This document shows, one piece after another, positions 9,418 to 19,550 of a DNA stretch of 19,550 nt (position 1 is its first letter; every line of letters starts with the position of its first letter). Source of the stretch: Conidiobolus incongruus B7586 (lineage: Eukaryota > Entomophthoromycota > Entomophthoromycetes > Entomophthorales > Conidiobolaceae). The position numbers were made by a program, and so were the translations under genes. Location: positions 1-19,550 of the forward strand of contig JNEM01012090.1 of assembly GCA_000697335.1 (NCBI GenBank), given 5' to 3'. Below the pieces are notes generated by a model that ran no database searches, had not been told where the DNA came from, and saw only the letters and a program-made list of their open reading frames with translations.

Positions 9418-11380
9418 TAACTCTGCTTCATCATTTGTGACTTTGAAAATATCATTATTTGTGAACCAACAGTAAAATCATTTTAATACGGAAATAATCG
9501 GGAAAAGGAACGCTGGATACATAACTATTTATAACCACCAAATATGTGGGAAATTAATATGTTTATGTTAATAAAGTATAATATAATCAATATTAAATAT
9601 GATGGTAAGCTAAAAATGGTATAATTAGGCCTGAAAAACTATTTACTCCATTTTTATAACTGCTCTGATTCATATTATTATTCCAATTTACATTGTGGCT
9701 TATTATTAACGAAAAATAAAGCTAAAAGGACTAATTAACAGGCAATACATGTATCACAACGTTATCATAAATAAAGAGTAAAATTTGCTAGAATAATAAT
9801 TATCAATTCTCAAGTATAGTTTATTAAATTTTAAAACACTATCCCAGTAAGCATTATATTAAATCAATATTCCAGTAATAAAGATGAACAGAAGAAAGAT
9901 GAGTATTGTAAGGTTCTTTTTAATAACTTATTATGGATAAATTCATCCTAATTGAAATATTAATTTTGAAACTAAAAATTCGTTATTAATTAATTACAAT
10001 TACAATACGAATATTTAACGGATCATTACTGAGAATTAGTTTAACAATAAATTTGAAGTGGTCTTTGTATAAACTTTAATGTTGTGACGATATATCAGCA
10101 TATGATAATGCCAAAAAATGTAAAGAATCAACGTTATATTAGCATCTGATTTTGAAATAAAATATTCTACAAAAAATATAATTGAATACCAATGAAAAAT
10201 GTATATTATTTGAATATATCCTGATATGTAAATATAGTAGGCAATATACAATAATCCTTCAAAAAAATCCATTATAAAAATATTAAAAGGAATTAAAAGA
10301 GTTAATTTATTTTCTATTTAATTATTCTTTTATAATTCAATATCCACCGATCAAGTAAAGATGATACTTAGAAATATTTTGATAATTATAAAATATCCTT
10401 AATATTCTCATTAATCCAATGCTATATTAGTAACATATTAATAATACGCATCATTATTAGACAATTATTATTTATTTGATTAATATTTGAATTATATATT
10501 AAATAACATGATTTTCAAAATAATTTCAATTAAGTGGATTATATAGCTCAATAAATGTTCCCTAAATTGAAAACATTGATCCATTTTATATAAATAAAAA
10601 ATGACTATAATACAAAAATTAGTTGAATACTTATTGAGGTTAAATAATCAAATATATCATTGATCAACATATAAATTATTGATACAGCTGTTTTTCAAAA
10701 TAAAATTGTTTTGATTTGATTTATAGCTTTGATACTATATATTATATTTGACAGAAAAAATTGGTTATTTTGGTGTATAATACTTAAATATTAATTCAGA
10801 ATCAAGGAAACGGGAAATTTATTAATATCAAATTTTTTAATTATGTCATTAGTTTCAAGAAAATTATCATCAAAAGACTTTTATTTTAGTATTATTTAAA
10901 CTTAACCACAAGCTTTTTAAAATAATTTATAAAGTTTAATACCTTATTTAAATCTAATATTTATCACTAAAGTAATTATTCAAAATTTTAATATTCTAGA
11001 AAATAAATTTTAATTGATTTTGAATAATAATAATAAAAATATATTAATTACATTTTTTATTTTAATTAAAGAATTACTAAAACAATTTATTATTAGTTAT
11101 ATAATCATATTTTATATTTAAATTTAATCTTGGTTTAATTAATAAAAATAAAAAATAAATATCCTGTAAATTAAAAAAGTGGCTAAAAAGAGATAGGTAA
11201 TTATAGGTTAAATAAAACATACTAATATATAAATAAAAATAAACTATTACAACAAACTATAACTCTTTTTGTTGAATCTTTTATTGAAATATCAAGTATA
11301 ATAATAGGTTAAAATAACCCCTTTTATAAGTTTTTATTAATAAGCATTTTATTTTAAAGCAAATATTAATTACTATAACA

Positions 11381-11404
11381 AATTATAATTATAATTATAA
11401 TTAT
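11381..11404. repeat. (AATTAT)4 short tandem repeat
   Basis: About four copies of a six-base A/T unit in intergenic DNA. Confidence 0.85.
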
Positions 11405-12271
11405 CTTATTCTGAATGATTTAAGAAATTAATTAATAATAAGTTTTATTTTAAATAAACCAATTTCTAATTAGTGTTTTTGATTTAAAAATAGTTTTTAT
11501 TTTATATCATAACTATAAAATATATAAGGTTAAAGTTATAAAAGATTTCCTGTTTAACAATAATCAAGAAAAGCTATTATATTTAATATTCTCATTAAAT
11601 TATAACTAATGTAATTATTTTTATTTCAATTAAAAAATATATTTTTAAGAAAAATTTCTATAAATTTAATTAGTATAGAAAATATTTAGTTTCAGATTTA
11701 AATATAAAGAAGTGTTTTTTAGGTATTAGAAATTTGCTAACAATGTAATAAAAAGGTATTAATAATAAAGTATATATTTTATATTATGTATTTTTTGTTA
11801 ATTTTATATAAAACATTATATTTAATTTCAAAAAAAAATCTCATTACTTAAAATTTAGTGTAACAATTATTTATTTTGATCATTGCTTATAAATATTTAT
11901 TTGAAAAAATTATTATTTTTAAAGTAGTCAATAGAATATTATTTAAGATATATCAACATAAATAAAGTTTTCACAGAATTGAAATTTGAATAACTATCTT
12001 TTATAATAAGGAATGCCTGTCTTATTAAATCATGGATATTTATAAAACTAATGTAAAAAAATATCAAGAACATAATAATATCTTAATTATTAACTATATG
12101 ACCTCAGTTATTTTAACTTTCATACTCACTATAATTATATAAAAAGATAACTGGTTTTTGAAAGAATAGCAGTAAGTAATATCATAAGTAAAAAAACTGT
12201 AGATATCTATATTTGTAGTCTAAGGATTGGTTAATAGAATATATTTTAATCAAATAAACCAAAATTATTTG

Positions 12272-14920
12272 TTACAAAAATTCGAGAGATTGAACAAACT
12301 CATGTCCAAATGGAGGTTTCCAACCCTTGACACCAGCTTGCTTCCAGACACAGTTAGGTAAACCCATATCCGCGAGAAAGACTTCTCCGGATGTATTTCG
12401 ATCCTTAAGTCCTTCCTTAGTAGCCCCAAGGCAAAGAGTCCACTTAGGACGGATAGTGGTTGTAGTAGGACTAAAACCAGTACCAGCTAAATATGTGTTA
12501 GAGAAGGAAATAAGTGATGAGTAATGAAAAGATATACCTGCAGTATTACAAGCACCACTTGCGAGCTCAAGAGATAAAACGGGAGCTTTATTTGCATTGG
12601 CCCAGTCAATAAGGTCGGCAATTAAAACGCGTTCGTGATCAACCGTTACTTCATGTAACATGAATTCGTAGCCTAAAAGCCCATCCAAAATAATATCAAC
12701 AGGAGATACTAAATGATTAGGTAAATCTATATACGTGATTTAGTTAAATAATTATGTGTAAAATAAGATCAACATACCTGCGATTGAATTTAATTCCCTT
12801 ACTCCATAAGTTGAGAGTTGAGCTTGTTGATGAGCAACAGACTAAAAATATTGAATTTAATATTGTCATAAAAATGAAATTATATATTTGGGTATATAAG
12901 GAAATATATAAATCTAATTTTATAAATTTTTACCTCAATCATTTCTTCATGTTTACAAGCAATGAATGCCATCACACTGACACCGTGATTAGCCATATGC
13001 TTAGCAGCACACAAACTAAAAGCACCTGTGCTATTGTTACCGGCTAATACAACCATTACAGGGCAGCTATTATGATTATCAGGGTTTAATCTTCGGGCAC
13101 CACCTAAAATATGTTCAATTATATTTGTTGATTTGCATTGAATTTTAGTATTACCAATTGCTTTAAGTAACATAATTGATATACTAAAGCCGCCATTTTC
13201 AATGAGCTGCTTTTCTGAAATCCCCATTTCATAAACTATTATATAAAATAAAGTTAAATTTTAATACAAAATATCTTTAAAATTAAGCTTACTTGCAAGT
13301 CGCATTGCCTCTAACATCTGTTCCTTACTGACCAAAGGACAAGAAACTCCAGTGACAGTTTTGAGCTTAGAGTTGGAAATCTTGAGATCATTTAACTCTG
13401 GCTGAAGCATATCGTCATCGGAGTAATCTCCAGGAGCTTTTTCTCTCTCATCGAGGGAAAGAACATTTTCATCTGGACGAAGTTTAACAAGACGTTGGTA
13501 ATCATCGTGATAGTGGGGATCCATCATGGATACAAACGAAGATTGCTGACCCTTTTTATTAATATCGACTAATAGAGTGCCAGGTGCAGTTGTATCATTT
13601 GCCTAGATGTTTTGATGAGAGAACGTTGAAATATTTTAATTATCAAAATTGATACCTTAATTTCTTCCAAAACTTTTTTCTTATCAAATAAAAGTAAATT
13701 AGATTGAAAGTCAAAATCTTCTTTATATTCAGAAACATCATCAGAAGCCCATTCGGATCCATAGCCAAATGATCGATGCTTAGAATGGTGATTTTTTTGA
13801 CGATTCTTTCGGAATCCAGACTAAATATTGATAAATAACAAACCAAATAATATATAAATATAAGCATATACCTTATTTTTATATTTAGATCTATTATCGT
13901 TACTCATATAATCTGAATCATTATTATCAGAAATAATATGTTTATCATTATTGTGCTTGTCTCTTCTATTATTATGTTGATTGGGAGGGTGGAGATAGTT
14001 GTCATTTTGATGATAATAACCGGTTGACTGATTTGAATAGCCATTTTCATGATTTATATAGCTTCTAGGCTGCTGATATAAATTTTGACTTTGTTTCGAT
14101 TGTTTTTTCTGATATGTATAATCATATCCAGGGTTCTGGTTTAAAGTTATATCTTCTTGATCTGAGGGATCTTCGCACGATAACGTCTGATTATATAATT
14201 CTTGATCCTATAATATTATTTAATACTAATGCATGGTTATCTTGGTTTTTAACTTACATCAAAATTTACATCAAGAGATGGGTGATACCTTAAGAATATA
14301 AGTTAGTGAAATCATTAAATAGCTCAATCATCAAATATTTACTGCTTTCCATAGTTAGATTTATTAGTCTAAATAATGATATGTTAGTGATATTGCTTTA
14401 ATTTTATTTTAAAAATTTCAAATAGCGTATATATATAGAATTTACAAAAAACATTTTATTATTAAAAATTACCTTTTTGGAGTCATTTGTATTGTAACCA
14501 ACGTAACTACCATCTAAATTTTGATAAGCTCTTGCTTGAGATACATTTTTATTGTGAGGGATTTTAGGTTGAGACTTTATATTTGCTTTTGATTCAGAAA
14601 CTTTAGTCAGAGGTTCAATATTAGAATGTAAATGGACAGAAGTGTGAGATTCAGAGCTAAATTCCAAATTAATAATTTTGTCCCCAGGGACAGTACAAGT
14701 ACTAGCGTTAAAAGACTGTCCATTTTGGTATGCAGTCACTAAGTTTAAAGTAGAATATAACAGTCAATAAAAGTATCTTTAAGAGCTTTATCATTTTAGT
14801 TTTACCATTAGTCATTTTCATTGTTTTTGTATTAATATCGATGTGTTGAACAATTCCTTTCATTTTTAAACCATCTTGGAGTTGTAACTCAACCCAAGAG
14901 CCAATAAACTGTTCAGTCAT
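12272..14920 (-). CDS. EDC3: enhancer of mRNA decapping 3 (EDC3-like, 11 exons)
   Basis: Spliced model in gene order: 14920-14806, 14738-14473, 14368-14343, 14288-14258, 14207-13872, 13820-13656, 13602-13293, 13235-12934, 12841-12778, 12726-12538, 12486-12272; 2019 nt, 672 residues, phases closed. Residues 1-65 form the divergent LSm domain (GSWVELQLQDGLKMKGIV). Residues about 170-258 are rich in Asn, His, Gln and Tyr and look disordered. The FDF motif is EDFDFQSNLLLFDKKKV (292-308), the known Dhh1/DDX6-binding element. Residues about 395-672 are the YjeF_N Rossmann-like dimerisation domain (ENGG, VLAGNNSTGAFSLCAAKHM, FLADMGLPNCVW). EDC3 activates the Dcp1-Dcp2 decapping enzyme and helps build P-bodies in the cytoplasm. 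The start gives the family N-terminus with A at -3. Exons of 26 and 31 nt make the third and fourth exons the least certain part. The protein is longer than yeast and human EDC3, mainly in the linker. Confidence 0.93.
12487..12537 (-). other. in-frame stopless intron in the YjeF_N domain of EDC3
   Basis: This last intron is 51 nt, a multiple of three, and has no stop in frame, so it can be read straight through. Spliced, the protein runs GACNTAAGTGFSP, as expected for the family. Unspliced, 17 residues are inserted in the YjeF_N domain. GT and AG ends are present, and the conserved spacing supports removal. Confidence 0.8.
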
Positions 14921-15181
14921 TTTGATTGAACACGCTCTGAATTATTTACAAAATGATAAAGATATATAATATTAAATACTATAAATTTATAATTCAACAA
15001 AATTAGTGTATAGTAATCAATATTAAGATTAATGTAAAATCAATTTTGATTAAAGAATAATTTATGCAATATCTGAGTGTTTTTATAAATGAATTTTATT
15101 TTGACAAATTAACGAATGTGGGATAAATTTTGACAAGTATTAAATTCAATTTCACAAACAATAAATCAGTCTTATCACTCT

Positions 15182-15201
15182 TATAATAATAATAATAATA
15201 A
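15182..15201. repeat. (TAA)n microsatellite
   Basis: About six to seven uninterrupted trinucleotide units. Confidence 0.9.
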
Positions 15202-15602
15202 TGATTTAATACCTATTAAATCCATATTATTGAAAATGAATTAATTATTCATTATAAAAAATTTAAAATTCTTTAAGTTGAGTATTCATATTTCTCAATA
15301 CAGCGAACATTGAGTTAAACCTATTTAATTAATTTGTTTGTTGATAAATAATAGTTTTAAACATTTATCAAAATACATACATATTAGGAACCATTTAAAG
15401 AATCTTTGATACAGCTGAAAATAAAAAATGCTTGAATTTATTTAATTTATCTTTCTATAAGTTATAATGAGGGTTATTAATAACTGGATGAAGTGAATTA
15501 ACGAGTTTTTCAAGAGATCATCAAACAGAAATTGTATTGTTTTATCATACAAATAAATATATAATTGAGTTAATTATAAATGAAAAATTACTAATTCATT
15601 CC

Positions 15603-15604
<2 letters not shown>

Positions 15605-15633
<29 letters not shown>
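15605..15633. repeat. (TA)n microsatellite
   Basis: About fourteen uninterrupted TA dinucleotides. Confidence 0.95.
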
Positions 15634-15636
<3 letters not shown>

Positions 15637-16023
15637 CAATGTAGTTATTGAATTAAGTGATATTAGATATCTTTATATTCATCAATAACACTTTGTTGAA
15701 TATTGTATATGCTACAATAATTCTTAATTTTAATGAAATTTGATTAATTTAGTGTAATGATGTCTAATTGTTAATATATCATTCAAATATCTATATTATC
15801 TAGTTATACATTAGCTTAATCCATCAAAATAATAGTAGTCTCATTATTGATAAACCAACAAGTTATATTAATTATTAAATTGTACCATTTTTAAGTTAAT
15901 ATCACATTGAATTATTGGATAATTTGATTTTGGATAACGTGATATCATGGTTCGAAAGTTATTAATGGGAATTCCTCTAGATTGAAAAAAATACAAATCA
16001 AGGATGTTGCATATTATAATGTA

Positions 16024-16026
<3 letters not shown>

Positions 16027-16059
<33 letters not shown>
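16027..16059. repeat. (AT)n microsatellite
   Basis: About sixteen uninterrupted AT dinucleotides, some 210 bases upstream of the succinyl-CoA ligase start. It is the longest simple repeat in the window. Confidence 0.95.
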
Positions 16060-16062
<3 letters not shown>

Positions 16063-16271
16063 AAAATACATTATTGCATTTATTAAAAATAACAAACACA
16101 ATGCCAATATCAAGTTTTTTCGTCATCAAAATTATTATTATATTGCCAAACTGAATCCCATAATTAAAATGAAAATCTGTGATAAGTACACTTAAATCAA
16201 TTAATTGATCACTCATATACAAGATACTGATAGCACTAATATCTATCTTTAATAAATTTCAATTATCAAAT

Positions 16272-17936
16272 ATGTTACGTGGCTTAACCTCATCTTTCCG
16301 TATTCTCTCCTCCAAAAACTTGGCTGGTCTCAAGGTATCGAATTTATCATCTGACTCATTTTTTGGAACTATAGCATTTTAATCGCTGAATGTATTTTAG
16401 AACGTTCAAAAGACTCAATCTAGAAATCTTTCTGTTCACGAGTACCTCTCATACGGTTTATTAGAAAAATACGGTGTTAACGTTCCCAAAGGTCACGTTG
16501 CTAAAACTCCTCAAGAAGCTTTTGACGTAGCCACTAAATTAGGTCAGATATGAAATTTCAATTTTTTTACCATTAATAATTAATCTTATTACAGGAACTG
16601 ATGACCTCGTTATCAAGGCCCAAGTTTTGGCTGGTGGTCGTGGTAAAGGTGTTTTTGAAAATGGTTTGAAGGGTGGTGTCCGTCCCGTTTTTTCGTAAGT
16701 TTCAACCATTGAAGTGGAAGAAATATACTTATCATAAATATCATATTTTAGTGCCAGCGAAGCTAAAATGTTCGCTGAAAAGATGTTAGGTCAAAAGCTT
16801 ATTACCAAGCAAACTGGTGCTGCCGGTAAAGTTTGTAACGCTGTGAGTATCTTGCATTACCTCTGTTTGCTCGAAATTTTAATATATTATTGATATAGGT
16901 CTACGTCGTCGAACGTCAATACATTCGTCGTGAATACTATTTTGCCATTTTGATGGATCGTAAGACTCAAGGTCCCGTCCTTGTTGCTAGTTCTCAAGGT
17001 GGCGTTGATATCGAAACTGTTGCTGCTGAAAACCCTTCTGCCATTCTTACCCATCCCATCGATATTAACAAGGGTAATATGGTTTTTCTTGAGAACAACG
17101 TGAAATTTTATTAAATAGTTGCTTAGGTCTCCAACGTGAAGATGCTGTCAAGCTCGCTGAAAACATGGGCTTTTCCGCTGGCTGTGTTGAACAAGTAATT
17201 TTATTTAATATATATCCATTCTATTACATTAACTTATTTTAATTATTAGGCTGCTGATACTTTCATGAAATTATACCAACTTTTCATTGAAAAGGATGCC
17301 ACCATGGTTGAAATCAATCCTATGGCTGAATCCAACAAGCACGAAGTCTTATGTATGGACTGTAAGATCAACTTTGACGACAACGCTGATTTCCGTCAAC
17401 AAGAAGTCCACAGCTTGAGAGATACCACTCAAGAAGATCCTCGTGAAGTTGCTGCTGCCAAGTATAATCTTAACTACATCGGCTTAGATGGTCAAATCGG
17501 TTGTTTGGTTAATGGTGCTGGTCTTGCTATGGCTACCATGGATATCATCAAGCTTAACGGTGGTGAACCCGCCAATTTCTTGGATGTTGGTGGTGGTGCT
17601 ACTGCTCAACAAGTTACCGAAGCCTTCAAGATCATCTCTTCTGATCCTCGTGTCTCTGCTATCTTAGTTAACATTTTCGGTGGTATTATGAGATGTGACA
17701 TCATTGCTCAAGGTATCGTTCAAGCCGTCAAGGAACTCGAACTTACCGTTCCTCTTGTTGTCCGTCTTCAAGGTTCCCAAGTCGAAGCTGGTAAGAAGCT
17801 CATTGCTGAATCTGGTCTCCGCATTATCACCTGTGACAACTTGGATGAAGCTGCTCAAAAGGCTGTCAAATTATCCGACATTGTCAAGATGGCCCACGAA
17901 GCTAAGATCAACGTCAACTTTGAATTACCTATCTAA
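16272..17936 (+). CDS. SUCLA2: succinate--CoA ligase beta subunit, ATP-type, mitochondrial (7 exons)
   Basis: Spliced model: 16272-16334, 16401-16542, 16595-16694, 16752-16842, 16899-17073, 17127-17194, 17250-17936; 1326 nt, 441 residues, phases closed. With the alpha subunit it interconverts succinyl-CoA and succinate, with phosphorylation of ADP, in the TCA cycle. Residues 1-29 have Arg, Lys, Ser and Leu and no acidic residue, a typical mitochondrial (or hydrogenosomal) presequence; the mature part starts at NLSVHEY. The ATP-grasp domain holds [12 protein letters not shown] (76-87) and Mg-binding Glu234 and Asn236 in VEINPMAE, with Asp250 in [11 protein letters not shown]. The CoA-ligase domain has LDVGGGAT and [16 protein letters not shown]. 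The last motif and the C-terminal ending NFELPI match the ATP-specific animal SUCLA2 type better than the GTP type (GGIVNCAIIANG). The alpha partner is not in this window. Codons favour C-ending forms, suggesting high expression. The second intron has a weak donor (GTCAGA). Confidence 0.96.
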
Positions 17937-19550
17937 TTAGATTCTACTAATGATTTTTAATATAAGTATAAACTTTATCAAAATTATATAATATTAATTT
18001 TTTATTTTATTAGTCATTACTCTTTACCGCATATATTACTCTAAGCTATTTTAATTAAACTTGACAAAAATATCAAAAGTATTTAAATAATGGCTAAATA
18101 AATATCAAAGCTATTTAAAAACAATAAAATTTAATAATATTAAATATTGTGCTATTTAACATAATTTACAAGTGATATTTTTATCAAATAAATTCAAATG
18201 AAATTTCATTTTATAATATTAATTAAATGTTTTATTCTTCGATTTATCACTATTCAATATTTACAGTAATTGTAAAAATTGATTGATCGATTTATACACC
18301 TAAATCTTTTAAATAAAATAAGCTCGTACTTTAAATTTGATAACTATTATTAAATAAGTTTGATATTTTATTAAATTTATTTAATTGTAAAATCATTTCA
18401 TCAATATATTTAAAACTAATCATCTCAATTGCATTGGATCAACATCTAAATCATAAAAATAGCAATATATATTCTTAAGTAACAGACTAATATCAATAAT
18501 TATTATAATAATTTATAATATAGCTTGAGATTAAAATAGTACTAAAAAAATCAATTAAATATTTATTTTAAAATTTTCATATTATTACTCTAAATTATAT
18601 ATGATGGGAATTTTTTGAGATAAAAAATAAATAGATTTTAATATACAAGTTACAAAAATAAATATATAATATAAAATCAATACTCTTTTTTATTATTAAT
18701 AACTTTTTACCATATTTTTAGTAAGCTTCCAACATTTAAACAATTTTTTTTATTGAAGACTGAAATTTGATATTTTATAAACCAATTAAATTTTGATATG
18801 GAAATTTTCTTTCTTATAAGTTGATTTTTTAATTGCTTAAAAAATTAAAGTCACATAGGTTATAAACTAGTGAATGTACTAGATATAATTGTTTTCTGTA
18901 ATTATTTTTAATTAGAAAACTTTTTATAACTTGTCAAAAATAAAATTTTATATGGTTAAATCATTTGATATATTAGAAAAAATATAATAGACTTAAATAA
19001 GTCAAATGAAAAATTATAAGTAATTGAGGTAATTTTTATAAATAAATTAAATCATTAATTGACATAATAATAAAGATATTAAATCAGAAAAACTTAAAAA
19101 ACTATATAAAATATATTGTGTTTGGTTTAATCTGGTTATTTTGTTAAATAAAATAATATTTCCTCTGAAACCAGTTAAATAAATTAATTTCAAACCAAAG
19201 GGATTTTTTTATATTAAATAATTCATAAAAAATTTTAAAACTTTTAATATTTATAAATATAATGATAAAATTCAATAATTATTAATTATCAACACTTAAA
19301 TAATTCTTTATAAAACTTAACCTTTGTTATATTAAGTCTTATATTAATCATTATAATAAAGGATTAATTAAAAAGTCTAATCCCTTATATATTTAAAATA
19401 ATAGTTAAATTGATTTATTTTTTATAGGATATATAGTACAATATTGATTTCTTAGAATTTATATTTATATTAACTTTTTTTATCCTATTGATTTAATTAA
19501 TAAATCTGTTATAGCTTTAATTCTATATATTTTTACAAAATAATAAATAT
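17937..19550. other. gene-free AT-rich region
   Basis: Downstream of the succinyl-CoA ligase stop, the DNA is more than 80% A/T with no coding sequence, no large repeats and no RNA gene that I can recognise. The first 100-200 bases should include the ligase 3' UTR. An AATAAA near 18096 is one possible poly(A) signal, but the hexamer is common here by chance. Confidence 0.6.

Larger units (their letters stand above)
9142..12271. other. gene-free region between GAPDH promoter and EDC3 3' end
   Basis: No coding sequence is recognisable in about 3.1 kb. The GAPDH-proximal third (to about 10300) is more complex in sequence and includes a perfect 14-base palindrome at 9404-9417; distal GAPDH control elements may lie here. 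From about 10300 to 12200 the DNA is nearly pure A/T, with a short (AATTAT)n run near 11381-11404. The EDC3 3' UTR should occupy the last 100-200 bases, but I see no clear AATAAA in the right orientation. Confidence 0.6.
14921..16271. other. divergent intergenic region between EDC3 and succinyl-CoA ligase
   Basis: About 1.35 kb between two start codons that face away from each other, so it should hold both promoters. It is A/T-rich with microsatellites at 15182-15201, 15605-15633 and 16027-16059. I see no convincing TATA, CCAAT or CRE element like those of GAPDH, and no coding sequence. Confidence 0.55.

Noticed and set aside
10036-10272. 78-residue minus-strand open frame in gene-free DNA
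   Set aside because: It is made of Ile, Tyr and Phe codons expected from A/T-rich DNA, with no recognisable domain, splice partners or clear start context.
11200-11535. Three copies of an AGGTTAAA-type motif and a small GGTTA/TAACC hairpin
   Set aside because: The motif is short and A/T-rich, spacing is irregular, and it is not a telomere repeat; likely chance.
13643-13867. 74-residue minus-strand open frame in EDC3
   Set aside because: It begins in an intron and reads the FDF exon in the wrong frame. The conserved EDFDFQSNLLLFDK reading requires the other frame.
15949-15957. GGTTCGAAA resembling a tRNA T-loop
   Set aside because: No matching D-arm, anticodon arm or acceptor stem can be built around it on either strand.
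15998-16222. 74-residue minus-strand open frame
   Set aside because: Part of it is translation of the (AT)n microsatellite (alternating Tyr-Ile) and the rest has no family resemblance.

Overview
This is nuclear DNA from a very AT-rich eukaryote, most likely an early-diverging (zygomycete-grade) fungus. The evidence is a fungal-type GAPDH, many short GT..AG introns (mostly 50-67 nt), an EDC3 decapping scaffold, an ATP-type succinyl-CoA ligase beta subunit with a mitochondrial presequence, and a DMPK/MRCK-family kinase. I cannot name the genus: glomeromycete, entomophthoralean and other AT-rich lineages all remain possible. Coding stretches stand out from intergenic DNA that looks about 80% AT or more.

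Layout: 1-2371 is gene-free AT-rich DNA with a less AT-rich island (about 600-1650) that holds several small inverted repeats. 2372-5828 (+) is a nine-exon, 997-residue MRCK/DMPK-like AGC kinase with a long coiled-coil tail. 5829-7985 is gene-free. 7986-8993 (-) is an intronless GAPDH gene with a readable promoter (TATA, CCAAT and two CRE/bZIP sites) just upstream. 9142-12271 is gene-free. 12272-14920 (-) is EDC3 in eleven exons, 672 residues. 14921-16271 is the divergent spacer between EDC3 and 16272-17936 (+), the seven-exon succinyl-CoA ligase beta gene, 441 residues. 17937-19550 is gene-free AT-rich DNA. The kinase and GAPDH are tail to tail, and EDC3 and the ligase are head to head.

I assembled the exon models by hand from splice sites, reading phase and family conservation. 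All three spliced genes close without a phase error.

The genes do not form one pathway. GAPDH (glycolysis) and succinyl-CoA ligase (TCA cycle) are housekeeping energy genes with C-ending codon preference. EDC3 acts in mRNA decapping and P-bodies. The kinase probably acts on actomyosin and polarity downstream of a Rho-family GTPase. I see no transposon, virus-like element, tRNA, rRNA or CRISPR array. The most interesting points are the kinase (no C1/PH/CNH/CRIB modules, an altered glycine loop, and an in-frame stopless intron exactly inside the catalytic HRD motif), the GAPDH promoter, and a few unexplained structured islands in otherwise featureless DNA.
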